Source of the DNA: Dictyophora rubrovolvata | Lineage: Eukaryota > Basidiomycota > Agaricomycetes > Phallales > Phallaceae | Direction of reading: 5' to 3' | Assembly (NCBI GenBank): GCA_029959195.1 | Contig: CP114118.1 | Coordinates: forward strand, 1 to 64,000 | Length of the DNA: 64,000 bases | Part shown: piece after piece, positions 32,692 to 44,981 of the stretch | How positions within the stretch are numbered: position 1 is the first letter of the stretch | How the letters are laid out: each line of letters starts with the position of its first letter | Notes under the pieces: model-generated | Told to the model about the DNA's origin: nothing | The model's input: the letters and a program-made list of their open reading frames with translations, nothing else | Database searches by the model: none | Position numbers and translations under genes: made by a program

Positions 32692-34157
32692 TTATAAATA
32701 TCCTTTGATCTCATTTAAACACTTCGCTACGGTGATACAACCTTGAGAAACCTGTTCCTTATCTTTCTCCTCCACACTCGTCAAGAGCTTGGGTATTTTA
32801 TCCGGGTGAAAACGGAGTAAAGCTTTCCGAAGGGAGACCTAATGAAAGGCACGCATTAAGAATGGAGCCAATTAAAACTGACGACATCTTTTATTACCTT
32901 CAAGTTGATATCGCTGGCCAATAAGAATCGCTGTATCTTTCGTGCATTGATCTCTTCAATGGATGTTGGCGAAGGAAACTGGGGCCAGGGGATTGTTCGA
33001 AAAGACCATCTGACAGATGAATCTACACCTGAGAGGATAGTCCAGTTTTCTTCGTACTGTAATAAAGCGTCTTTGAGAGTTAAAGGTTTGTGATATACGA
33101 ATGGTTTTGAAAAGGATGTTATCGGTCTCGATTTCGCTGTTTTCTTGGTAGTGTCTGCGGCTTTCTTGGTGTCACAACTTCGTGAATTTGGGATTGTGGA
33201 GGGAAACGATTCACGTTGGGAGAGGAAGGTGAATGAATATGTGCCAAGTTTAGGGTTTTTGTCCGTCGCCTCCGGGGTAACGGATTCTTTCGGCAAATGC
33301 AGTGGTGGTTCGCTACTTTTGAATGAGGTATAAGGAGGTGAACTCCATGTCGCTTTCCTGCTTTGGTTGTCTTGTAAACAATCACGACCGCGTTCGCCAG
33401 CCCGAGCAGCGAAATCACTTTGATACACATCGTCGCGCCAATCGCGCCAATTTCGAAAAAAACGATGTTCTGCGCGAACGTAATCATATGGTGAGAAATA
33501 GACATAAGGGTAGAAATCCGTGAAACGGTAGAAATAGGTCTCGGACTCCTGGTAGGTTGGAGGCTGTCCGGTATCCTCATGTTCAGGCGTGTAATAAGCT
33601 TCATCTTCGTTGCTGAGAACATTGTCAGTCCACGGGGTCGACCCTGTTGCAAATGATCCAGGCGAGAAGATATATTCTTCATGATTGGTAGCGTAGGAAC
33701 CGTGTGGAAAGGCATTCGGGTCCATCTCGGACATCGGCTCGACCTCAGGTTCCCAGTTTGATTCAAGTATATCATCCAGGCCATGGTTACTATTATGGCT
33801 GCTGTTGGACGATGTACTGTTTGTAGAAGAGTTTGATTCTTCAGTTGCAGCTGCAGCCGGTGCAGATTCTTGTCGGTTGAGATTCCGACGATTAGCAGTT
33901 CGAAATGTAGGTTGAGGGGGAATAGTCATCGATGGATCGGGAGCCTGTCCTAGCCATTGAGGATAGCTGAAAAACATGTAAAAAAATCTTTCCAAATGCT
34001 AAAAGAGCGAGAGAAGGTGGCGGTCTTGAGAAAGGGTTGGTCTTGTTGGGCCTCAAAACCTCATGTTTCAATGACGTTAGCCACCGTTGTGCTTTCAAGC
34101 CGTTAAGAATCCTGAATTAATGAGTAACCTTTACCGATACTGCCAGTCGTGCATCAT
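32692..34157 (-). CDS. J-domain-like protein with long disordered N-terminus, 412 aa
   Basis: Exons 34157-34135, 33966-32898 and 32838-32692 sum to 1239 nt; the first intron is 168 nt, long for this locus. Residues about 10-280 are low complexity (Ser/Asn/Tyr/Pro-rich). The C-terminal 110 residues include YEENWTILSG, the W.FRTIPWPQFPSP motif, INARKIQRFLL and, after the last intron, RKALLRFHPDKIPKLL, an HPD-type J motif. Basidiomycetes have many proteins of this plan, in which a C-terminal helical region ends in a HPDK helix. It could recruit Hsp70 or be a J-like scaffold. The helix II Lys/Arg and HPD are present, but helix I is atypical. Confidence 0.75.
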
Positions 34158-34489
34158 GCACGGCAAATCCGAACTTTCGGGTCGATTCACACCGTGACGT
34201 CCACTCGCAGGGTCTTCAAAATCCTCAAATTCAAATTTTTCGAAGCTTCCAATGTTCTAACTCAACGTCAACTCTTTAAATGCCACAGTGGTTAGACGAT
34301 GCACACTTCTTTCACTCGGAGCGATGGCGGTACTGAACAGCGAATGTAACGAAACCTTCCTCATGCACGACAAGTCTTATTTCAGGAGAACACCTTCGAA
34401 TGCAGAAACTCAATTTCAGTCCGTTCGTACAAAAAACTCAAACATAATTGTGGCCCGTAAGGTCAGCCTGAGATCCTTAGATTAAAAAC
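34158..34489. other. Intergenic region
   Basis: No gene recognised; contains only short ORFs. Lies between the 5' end of the J-like gene and the 3' end of the hydrophobin gene. Confidence 0.4.
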
Positions 34490-34995
34490 TTAAAGGCTGA
34501 TTGGGGTGCAGCCAATATTAATCTACGTGGGATTTAGTTTTAAGACGTCTTGCTGCATTCAGTAATAGTGCTTATGAACTTACGAGTCCTTCAAACTTGT
34601 TATTGGTGCAGCAGGCTGCTTGTGCATTGCTGTTTGAAATAGTCAGCTATTGTCTTCAACCCTCCGAGTTACAGTCTATGGGGGCGACTGACCAAGTTGC
34701 TTGCCCAACACCGACGACACTAACTACAGTGCATCCTAGACCGACGAGGGCATCACCTTGGACGACAACGCCAATGGAGCTCAGAATACCGGCCGCAGTT
34801 GGGTTGCTGGCTGAAGTGATTGAGTTGCAGCATTGCAATACGCCGGTGCTGCACTGATCACTAGTGCTAGTGCTACACGAACAACAATGGTCAGTTATCC
34901 TGAACGCGGCGAAAAGCTAACCTTGGGAGGGGGTTGGCAGTTGAGAGGACGATGATGGAAGCTAAAAAGAGTAGAGTGCGTGATTTGAAGAACAT
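34490..34995 (-). CDS. Class I hydrophobin, 110 aa
   Basis: Exons 34995-34922, 34872-34693, 34629-34584 and 34522-34490 sum to 333 nt. A signal peptide (MFFKSRTLLFLASIIVLSTA) is followed by the eight-Cys hydrophobin pattern: C-x6-CC, a long loop rich in Gly and Val, C-x12-C-x5-CC (CNAQAACC) and a final C in the IGCTPISL ending. The CTPIS end and spacing are class I. These secreted amphipathic proteins self-assemble at air-water surfaces of hyphae. The third exon is found only if the donor GTCAGT at 34692 is used, which restores Cys5. Confidence 0.95.
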
Positions 34996-37900
34996 AGTTG
35001 TTAAACTTAGCCGTTGGTTTATCAAGGTACGTTTTCGAGTCCTTGGTTTCTGGCTTTTTTCCTGACAGCGAATTACTCGTCCTTTATAGACATTTGGGAC
35101 AGATGCAATGACGGTAACAATAACTTCCACCCCACTCCCCCCCCTTTTCCCCTCCTCTTTCTTTCTAAAATGCCTCATCAATGCGAGTCATGACACCTCT
35201 CTTCGTTCCATACTTTCAAAACGTGGAGTGGGAAAGCTCTTTTATTCTTTATGCTGGTTGGCTCATTAGGCAACTTCGACAGCAAGCATGTTTTGAGGAA
35301 CCTCTCGAATGTTCGTCTACGATGTCATTTGTTTGCGTTTTGTGTGTTTAATACAATGTTCTTATCAAATATTTTTGATCTAACAACATCATATCCACGA
35401 TATGGTTTCGCTCCAGCAATAGAATTTCCATACGCTCCTTTCTCATTTCGCCCTCGTTCTTTCCCCGCGTTTGGAACAAGGGCTTCAGCTAGAGATCTGG
35501 TCCCAAGTGCTGGATTTTCCAATCAGGTGTGTACCTGCTTTCTGCGTAATGCTCTTCCAATTTACATCCGTAAAAGTACAATTGAAACTGGGCTAATTCC
35601 AGAGCTTTCGAGATAACTCACCGAGAGACATTGTTCGAACGGAGTGTGAACCCCCATGTATGTATGGCTGAGGGTTCAGCGATAATCATCTCCGTAATAG
35701 GTACGATGGCTGGCTGCTAGAAAAACGAACTATTATTGTTCATGAACATGTGTCAAATACTCATCAGAACTCCGTTTTTCAAATTTATCCAATTACATTA
35801 ATCGGACATGTGCATGCAAAGGGTCTGACGTTTTCGTGAAATCTTACCCCTTAATATTAATGGTGGCTTGATTTCGGAGGGGTGTATTATTTTTTTGCAA
35901 TAATTTCATAATGTCAGATGGTTCATGTTGATACATTGATCCCAGAAATCCGTTGAATGAAGTTACGTTTGGGGTCTTTTTCCCATTTTTAGTATTTTTA
36001 TCCTTTCAGTGCTTTCGGTGTAATAAACCATTGACCTACGATGTTCAGGCTGAGGTATGTGACATCCCCGAGTCCAATATTTTGACTTGTCTTTCTTTGA
36101 TATTTGACTTTCTAAAGTAATTATGCATGGTACCTTTTCTGAATTGGAGCACGCGGAAAATCTCGGTCGAGGGGTGGTGTAACACTCTTAAACTACTCAA
36201 TAATTCAATCAAACCTCCTATTTCCAGTTAATTGTCTCTCGACGTAGTCGCGTCCGTACAGTGCATGTCATCACCTGGCTTTTGACGCGCGTAATATTAT
36301 AGCCGGAATTAAGTTCTCTATGAACAGGATAATTGAATGATATCGGTTAAAACCGACTCATCGTATGGAATTATCATATTGCAACCATCCCACGTGCACC
36401 AAATCGCCTTCCAAAATTTGAAATGCGACCGTTTCACAATACCTATTTCGGTTGCAGTCAAGAGTTGGTCAAGAGCAGAACAATACTATGACTCCAGAGT
36501 GTGTAGAAAAGTATGTCACTTCTGGGCGTTTAGATTACTGACGCGGCAGGAACGTTTGTTCAAATGATGTATTCATTTTTGAATAGCTCAAAATGTCTCT
36601 GAATAATTCCTGCTTCGATCCTGGTAAGTGATACTATGTAGCCATGCGTCATCTAACTACGGGCGTTGGTCGACCAATTTTACTAGTACCCGACGTAAAT
36701 TTCAAATACCGAGATATTTTGTTGAAGAAATAGCAGAACTAACCAGGAAGCACATGGAAACATTACCAATCGTAACATTTTCCTCGTCTTTACATGAGGA
36801 CGACAATCAACTACCACCGTCGAATTCGCTAGTACCCGATACCTACTCCTAATAGCGAATATTATTTCAGATTGTGTCAATGGCGTGAGATTCTCTCTAA
36901 GATTCTTCCATGTAATATAGAACCCTTCTCTAATTAATTAAAAATATAATGAATGATATGGGTACCATTGCCACAGTTTTTGGATTACTCATGTCGATGG
37001 TAATGCAAACTTGAATGAGGCAGGCTTAGGCAGGTTTGACGTGGTTTGACGACCATCACCCTTTTACGATCCCAAGACCTGGGTAGTACCAAGTACTATT
37101 GCTCCACTTTGTTGATTCGACTCCGCCAAATTTGACTGATATTATCTTCCAATGGTCGCAAGCACACACACACACACATACAAACATACGCATAAGGACT
37201 CTTCCCAATCTATGATATATGAAGGATAAACATTCCCTACGTGCATCGCAGTCATGGCATGCATTCTCTGGATACCTAAACACAATCAACAAGTAGCATT
37301 TTCTTCCTACGAATACTGAACTCTCTCATAACAACCGCGTACGTACGTCCTCTCCTGACACAGGCGAAGGGGCCTATAAGGTCCCTATTTGTAATTTGAA
37401 TTAATCACTAACCAGAGGTACACAGCCTTATTAATATGTAACGACATATCACCGTACTTCACAAACACCAACTCTCCGAAGCAATGAGCCTGACCTTAAA
37501 ATGCAACAGACCTAAAAAAAGTACGGTCAGAGTACGTTCGTTTAATTCCCAAGATTGAAAACCTCTGTTATGGCATTGGAGTTCGAACTGATTGATATGA
37601 ATGAAAACCGATATTGATCCCATTGCTTGCGTGCCTCTAGCATTTCAAACCCAGAACTATAGACGTAGCCCCGTCTATCCACCATTCTCCTCGCTAGAGT
37701 TCATTATGGCAATCCAATAAACAGGACAGTATACAAGATGGTATCTCACCTTGCATTGCAGAACTTTAATGAGCTCTTTGGCTGGGTATCGTTAAGGAAG
37801 TCAGACGGGGATCATACCGTCAACTTAGCGCTCGGCCGTCGCAAAAATGTACCGATAGCAAACGTTGCAATCTCCTGAAAACTACGCTGAGGTGTTGAGT

Positions 37901-38378
37901 GCCTCCTTCAAATAGACTAAACCCCCGAATGAATCGCACCGAAAAATCTGGGGATCATTCAAGTTCTTTGTTGTCTGCTCTCCGCCGAGTTTGTTGCGAG
38001 AAATCTGTAAAGAAATCTGATCGCACACTATTTCGATACCTGACTAAAACGCTGAATTCGGCTTCAGATAGTACGGATATCAAACCTTCTGGGCCACTAC
38101 ATCTCACAGAGATGATACTGATGGTCAGTGCTCAGAATTGTTCCATAGGAAAGCGACATTCGGAGAAGATGACTCCCTTGCGCACCATCAAGCCGAGGTT
38201 TCTTTGCTGCCGTGAATTATGATCATTGTGTGTTAACATCTGCCAAAAGTTTATATTCGTTGATGTGCGTGCCAATACAATGGAAAGAAAAGGATAACAA
38301 CAGGATAGCGATGGAATACTGAGAAACTGTAAACAAGGGGATAGCGAAAGACTTTATAAAAAAGGAAAATGAAAGAAA
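34996..38378. other. 3.4-kb gene-poor region
   Basis: No gene recognised. ORFs such as 35251-35616 and 37899-38222 show no known domain or consistent splice grammar. A short (CA)n tract lies at about 37166-37178. It may hold regulatory sequence, decayed genes or non-coding RNAs. Confidence 0.4.
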
Positions 38379-41300
38379 CTATGCTCGTTGTCCAAGCAGA
38401 GACTGGACTTCGCTTATACACTCTCCAAGACGCGTGCTAACTTCCTTGGCATACTCAAGAAGTGGTTTGATATTCTCAGGAGATAAAGTTAATTTGGGAT
38501 CAAGAGCGACGTTGACATCCGCAGGTGGGGCAGAACGTACTGTCCCGGAAACAGGACCTTTACCGTTTACGGTAGATGGATGGGGCACGTGCGTTTGAGA
38601 CCATGAGGACGTTCGAAGCTTATGTTTCGAAGACTTTGATGTCGCATTGCTACCACCTATGAAAGGAAGCATGGGCTCCAACAACGACGCCCGAGACGCA
38701 GCCGGTGTTTTTTTGGGCGTTGTAGCACCTTGATCTGAATAGGGATGCATACTGGGTAAAGAGGGCTTTTTGTTGGATTTCCGACCCCGGATAGTACCAG
38801 TCCCAGTGCCGATGTTGGTGAGATCAAGTTCGCTTTGGGACATCCTCTCCCAATCATCACGATCTCCGTGCTCATCGTCCGCATCACCAATAGCACTATC
38901 TTCAGCTGACACTTTCCGAGCGTTGTGCGAAGGTTGTCTCTTGGCCTTAGCAGAATCATCGTTCTTGGATGTCACTTTAGAACCTTTATCCTTCCCTCCA
39001 ATACGAAATATAGAAGCAAGCGAAGGTCGGCTCGGACTTTTTGCAGTTGGCATACGCGGTAACTGCTCGTGAACGTGATGATTATTGTGTTGATGCCAAG
39101 GCGACCTACGACGGTTGTAGTGATCATCGTCTGCATCTGTATGACTATGGCTACTGAGGCTGGACTCAGATCGGGGTGCAAGTCGTCCTTCCGCAATGGC
39201 TGCTTTCCTTATACCACGTAAAAAGTCTATTATCCCAAGCCTTCTTTTCTTTTCTTTATTCTTCTCCGTGGTTAGTTCGCCGTTTTTGTCTATAAAACTT
39301 TCGTCCGACGGTAGAGTCAAAGCACTAGGATTCCCTCCATTCCATGCTTCAGATTTGGCGGTGGAATATGAAGGATTATCCGGTAAAGTTGAAGGATCAG
39401 GTGTGTTAAGCATATCCCGCAATAGCCTTAGCTGTCTTGAACTTAGATCATGTCTACCGGTAGAGGAGCGCCATTGATGTTGAGGTGGGCTAGCCTCCGA
39501 TGATGTCTTGTTGGAGTCAGTTGAAGCCGAGGCGTGAAATATAGAACCAGGGTCAGACATGGAAGGCGCATGGGAACCCAATTTGGAGTGTCTCTTGGGT
39601 ATCGGGGGCGGATCATCGTAAGTTGTGTTGGTCGATAGAGCGGAAGAAGATGAGTGAGAGGTAAGATTTGGATTTGATGCTGACGCCGATGCAGCCGCCA
39701 TAGAAGATGAACCTCCACCCAATTCAGCGAGGAGCTCCGCGCATTCCCACCACAAACCATATTCCTGTTCCAAACGTGATAGTTCACGATTCAGTTCGTT
39801 TGAAGGCCTTGAATAGTTGCGCGTCGCATGAGCTTTAGTTGGAGAGTTCAGTAGCATGCTGGTCGGCTGCGAAGGAAGTCGTTGTATACTTTGTGTTGAA
39901 GCATTGGAGTTGGAAGTGAAACTCTTGCGGGAGATGCCCAATTGTGATGGAGGGCGCGATGGAACAGGGTGAACAGGATAAGACTCGTAAACAACACACA
40001 GCTCTCCTATAAGTTTCATATACGACTTTTGCAATCGCCTTAGTTCTATTAACAATATAAGATATCGTTTGCATAGCCACCCAAACCATGTATTTACCTT
40101 CCACATATCCAGCGAATTCTCGAAGCAGTCCTAAGTCTCGCCGCAATCCCTGTTGGACTTTGGATATCCGGGTCGGTATCTTCAATTCACTAAGGGTATT
40201 CGTTGAGGCACGTCGCTGATCGAGAGACTTGTGCTCCTTGACATCTCCATTGGAATGGTCATCGGAAGGCGGTAAACATGATGTGGGGTCAGGAATTGAC
40301 GTTGCTTTAGAAGGGGTTGACCTTAAATCGTTGAGGGAGTTACGCTTAAGAGAAGGCTTAGATAGTTGAGGTGGGGTTGCTGTGCGCCCTAAGGACGCAG
40401 TATATGCCGAAGGGGCCGTGCTTGTCTGAGGAGAACCTGTTCCCCCTTGGAGCTTGTTTGGGGTTCGCGGCCTTCCAGAGGGTACAGTGGTTAAGGGAGG
40501 TTGATTTCGAACCGGTGTTCTTGGCCTAAATGCAGCGAGTGCTTGAGCTTGCGCCGATACCGGCGGACAAGATGAAGATGAAGACCCTGGACGACGTGTA
40601 GAGGTGGCAGAGCCAGGACGTTTATTGGACATAGCGGACTCGGGTCTATAATTATGCTTGGGTGGAGATGGTGGGACAGCTGGTAAAGGCGAGGTAGCTC
40701 GTCGATTTGGTTTCGGTCGTGGAGGGGAGCCTGCTGGTGGTCTGTCTGTTGTGTCAAGTCGCGAAGCAGCACGGGAAGAAGAGAAGGACATGCGCTCCAT
40801 GCTCATGCCACTTTCCAGGGGTAACGGAGGAGACAAAGCATACGTCGGTTGATCGTTTCCATTAACGGGTAGTATAAACGCAAAATCAGCTTGGGGTAGT
40901 GAGCCTCTGCGCGAAAAAACCGCCGAAGGCAGTATAGGCGAATTAAGCTCCACAGGAGGAAGTAGAGTAGCACTTGATGATTGTTGCGTCATCTTTGAGG
41001 AAGATTCCGCCTCATCGTTGACTTTTCCAATGCTTTTGGTACGTTTGTGGCCTGAGATACCAACTTGTGATAGACGACGAACTCCTTTTACTAGACCTCT
41101 TACACCGCCATCTCTGTCTTTGATGGTTCCTTTATCGATAAGCTCAGCGAAGAGGCTAGATCCTGCTTGACGTCCAACACTAGCGCTAAATCCAGGGAAA
41201 TGGTGGTCGTTATGTTTCAAAGAGTTGAGGCTCAATTCAGGGCCGGTGTCGAGCGCACCATTAGACTCATAAAACTGTTCTCTTGGTGAGTCCAGTTTCT

Positions 41301-42675
41301 TCTTTATAGGGCTTTTCAGAATCGGAACCAGGCGACTCTTTGATCTTCTAGGGGTAAGAGTGAAAGGCTCTGGACTAATGCGGTCATGCAATTCGGGAAG
41401 CATATCATGCTGCGATCTCGGTGGAGACGATGACTTTGTGGTAGAATTTGACTTTGGCGGAACCGGCGTCGTCTCAACGTCCCCTGCTCCGCCAGAGCGA
41501 AAAAACCAACCCGATTTCAAGCCGCTGGCACTTGAACCCCGATTGCGACTTTTCTGCGGAAGAGCGGCATGTGAGGTATTAGAAGTATTGTTGATGGAGC
41601 TGATTGCCTGAATGGAGGAATCTAAAGCTGGGACGTCCGAGGGACCAAAAGAGCTTTTCGTCCGCCTCCAGCCTGAAAACGATACATCCTCTGGGCCGAT
41701 ACTTCTTCTTGTCCAGCGTTTAAAGCTCCCTATCCGAGTAAGTAGAGAAGAATTACTAGAAGGAATTGGAAGTTGTGAAGTTGAATCTGGATTATCAGGC
41801 GGAGGGGTGGACTGGGGAAAAGTAGTGAGACGATTGTTGAAGGTGCCCAGGGCAGGATCACAATCTTCGAGTTCTATTATATCAACTTCCGGAGGCCGAC
41901 TCTTCTTTCGTAGGCGTCGACCTTTTCTCGGCGGTGTAGAACCGGCACCATGAGGATATGAACGCATTATAGTCAAATGAGGAGCTGATCCTGATGAATT
42001 ACGGATAAGTCCTTCATGGGAATATACAGAGTGATCCCGGTTGGATGAGACGGGAATAGAGAAGGTTGAAAGAGTGGGAGAGGCAATTGATACTGGAAAA
42101 GCAGTATCCTGCGTTGAAATATCAAGTGGGACACTAATGGCGGGCGGAGGAAGAATCGGGAGTGGCGGAGGAGGACTGCGGAACCGACCAGACGTAGTCG
42201 AGCGGGCTGTGACCGTTTTGTCCTCCTCTTCAAACGTTCCACTGCCAAATTCGCGCGTTGTGGAAGATTGAGGATCTTCAATTTCGTTGTCAGAAGAATC
42301 CCAATCCTCGATCTCCTCGTCATCGTCGACATGGGTTTTCGGAACGCGTCGGGGAGGGGAAGCAGGTCCATCGTCGTCTGCATACGCGTCATCCCAACTT
42401 TCTTCACTTTCTTCAAAACGATGTTTGCTCCCGGACGCGTGTACTGAATCCGAAACGCTTTCTGTCGCACGACTATTTTCTTGCGTTTGAAACTCAAAGT
42501 CATCGTCCCAATTTTCAGGTGATCCTGAGCCCACAGGAGAATCAAAAAAAAATGAGCAATATAATATATAGAAGTCATGTTTCTTACTAAAATCCGTATC
42601 ATCACTAAGAAAATGCTTGTGCGAGAAAGTGTTAACGGCGAGACCGCCGGTTGTAGTTGTCATCAGTCGTGTCAT
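38379..42675 (-). CDS. Large Byr4/Bfa1-like protein, 1393 aa
   Basis: Exons 42675-42588, 42524-40098 and 40045-38379 sum to 4182 nt. The N-terminus has the acidic motif SPENWDDDFEFQ and further Trp-Asp clusters (ESWDDAYADD, IEDWDSSD). The long middle is Ser/Pro-rich and disordered. A conserved helical block follows (RRDLGLLREFAGYVEELRRL ... LSRLEQEYGLWWECAELLAE), and a second helix closes the protein (KEVSTRLGECISEVQSLL). WDDDF-type motifs plus this helical block fit the Byr4/Bfa1 component of the two-part GAP that restrains the septation/mitotic exit GTPase at spindle poles. The match is from memory of motifs, so function is tentative. First intron is 63 nt, second 52 nt. Confidence 0.6.
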
Positions 42676-43125
42676 AGTCGTGCGAGTTCAGTAAATCTTC
42701 GTGAGACAGATTTTTTTGAGTAAAGTATATCGTCAAATCTTGGTCTTCGTAGCAGAAGGTCGTGTATATCGCTTGGAGTTGTCGTTGGGGTCGTTTGTCA
42801 AGAAAACTTCTGGTTAGCAGCGGAGTTTGAAATAACGCCTTGGCACAATTAATGATTTGAATATTCCAGTCAGATTAATATCGAGGTATGCGGTGAAGAC
42901 AGAGGATGCGCTTTAAGAGTTATATTGTGCAGTTAGTTCAACGTTCGTGTTGTCGGAACTTTGAAAGAATGCAGGAATTGATCGCATAGGTATTTTCAAA
43001 TATACACAATCTATGATATGCAAAAGAGACATTCGTTCCACAGGCTAACAACTTACAGATGATATGTAAAAAGGACATAGGAAGAATTGTGTAAAATCAA
43101 TCGCAAGGAAGTCAGATGCCGCGCT
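42676..43125. other. Intergenic region
   Basis: Upstream flank of the Byr4-like gene and 3' flank of the transporter gene; no gene seen. Confidence 0.4.
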
Positions 43126-44981
43126 TCACAAAACCCACTTCCGTGCCCCCTCAGGCAGCTTAGCATTTCTCCTGATGTACATCGTTCTCAAGATTGCAGT
43201 GACAATGGCCCCAAACGTGAGCACAGCAAAGTTTGTTAAATGACCGGTTGGATACCCTGGTGCTTCGTCGGCTGCCATAAGGTCATTATTATTATTAGAA
43301 AAACAAATTTTAATATACAAGGAACAAAATCCCAAACCTTTGTAGATCCACACGCCAATAATTTGACCGGGTCCACCAAACGAAACGCTCATTGCGATGG
43401 CTAGACCAGCGGCGCCGGTGGAGTGAAGATTAGAAGAGAGCCAACCAAGGACTGGGGGTACGCATGCAAAAGATCCACAAGAAGCGATGCAAAGAAGGAC
43501 GTAGCGCGCAACAAAGGCCTCGGCAGACAAAACGCCTTGAATGAGGAAACATATTGCGGCTATGAGCATTGATACCATGGCAAACATCGAACGTGCATTG
43601 AAGCGGTCGGACAAAAATGAGACAAGAACTGTTACGACATATGCACAGGCATAAGGCGCTGTGAAGAATTGTCAATAAATAGGTGACTGAATGATTTGTG
43701 TGCATAAACTTACGGACAGTGAACAGCTGAGCCCGCAACCTTTCGAACCCGAGACCATCAACGATAGTCGGAGAGAACAACGAGAGAGAACTGAATGGAA
43801 CCGATATGCACATGTAAACAATGTAGTGACCGTAAAGCCTCCAGTCAGACAGAGTGTTTAATATTTCTGTTTTTGTAATTTTGGAGTGTCTGTAAATTTC
43901 ATTCTCGACTATTCCAAATTAAATCTTAGCTAGTGACATACCCATAGGAAGCGACTCCTTTCAGCCTGGAAACCGCTAATTCCCTCTCGGATTCGGACAA
44001 CCAATCAGCTGTTTCGGGCCAATCTGGAAAAAAGAAAAAAACTAAAACGGCGATGGCACAACTTGGGGCTCCCTCAATCAAGAAAAGATATCTCCAGCCT
44101 TCAAGACAATTGACCTGGTTTAGTTTGCCCACTCCGAAGGCAATCGCCCCTCCAAATGCTCCTGCAAGTGTACTAAAAAAACTTCAGCTTATCGAATTTA
44201 CTGAGGCAGGAGACAACAAAGCAACCTTGAAGCAAGGATTAAGGCAACTCGCAGAGAACGCTCCTCTGGCTTGTACCAAAAGGTAAGAAAATAAACAAAA
44301 CCAGGCTAGTGAGACGCTTCTAAGAAGCATATCAGGAAGGTATGATAAGAGCTTAGGCTCACAAATAGTCCGCTGGTTACCTTTTTCGTCAGCACGGATT
44401 TCGAAACTACTAGAACCAAAGCTAAACTTACGCTTCGGCTGCACCCAAAAGGAAGCGAACAGCCGTAATACTAGCATAATTGGTAGTGCCCGCCAGTGCC
44501 ATTGATAAGGCACCCCAGGTAAACATGAGAAACGCGATCCAGCGAGATGGGCGGAACTTCTTGAGCATAATATTAGAAGGTGTTTCGAAAATTGTATAGG
44601 CTATCAGGAAAACCATCAGGGCGATTGTGTATTGGTCCCCCCTGGGCGAAATGTTATCAGAAGACACAAACACATTAAAAAAAAGTCGTTACACTAGGTG
44701 TAAAGAGTCCGCAAGGGCATCCCCAGTGTCATGATTCAGCAGCCTTGCGTTGCCCTGAAAGCAATGGGTACTAATAGTTGTGAAAACACCCTTGAACTTA
44801 CGATATTCGCTCTGTCCAAATAACAAAGAAGGTAGATAAGGCATGCGGCAGGAATGATACGCAAGTCGATTTTTTGTTTCAATTTCCATTCTGCAGAGGA
44901 ATGTGGATTAGCGCCACTTTCGACCCAAACATCTGATTTTTCCTCTTCAACGGAGTCTACGACACTTTTTTCCAACGCCAT
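43126..44981 (-). CDS. MFS transporter, anion:cation symporter (allantoate permease/TNA1-like)
   Basis: Multi-exon; the first exons are 44981-44802 and 44754-44693, and the last ends at 43126. The translation shows a cytosolic N-terminus, TM1 with IYLLCYLDRANIGNAR (a hallmark of the ACS/Dal5 family), DQYTIALMVFLIAYTIFETP (TM2), a TM3-4 region ending RFLLGAAEA, FWYKPEERSLR, GAFGGAIAFGVG, WRYLFLIEGAPSCAIAVLVF, a central loop with FFPDWPETADWLS, then six further TMs including NLHSTGAAGLAIAMSVSFGG and a short basic C-tail. Such plasma-membrane symporters carry small organic anions or vitamins such as nicotinate, allantoate and biotin precursors. The exact substrate is not predictable. Confidence 0.9.

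Noticed and set aside
34656-34676. Hydrophobin reading frame ending in DCNSEG
   Set aside because: This uses intron sequence. The donor GTCAGT at 34692 restores Cys5 and the CC pair of the class I pattern.
36628-36852. Possible F-box-like fragment (HMETLPIVTFSS)
   Set aside because: Too short and not supported by neighbouring exons; similarity is only impressionistic.
37166-37178. (CA)n tract as a functional element
   Set aside because: A short ordinary microsatellite.
40658-42590. Plus-strand ORFs of 60-113 codons opposite the Byr4-like gene
   Set aside because: They are shadows of a Ser/Pro-rich coding exon and have no splice grammar or known motifs.
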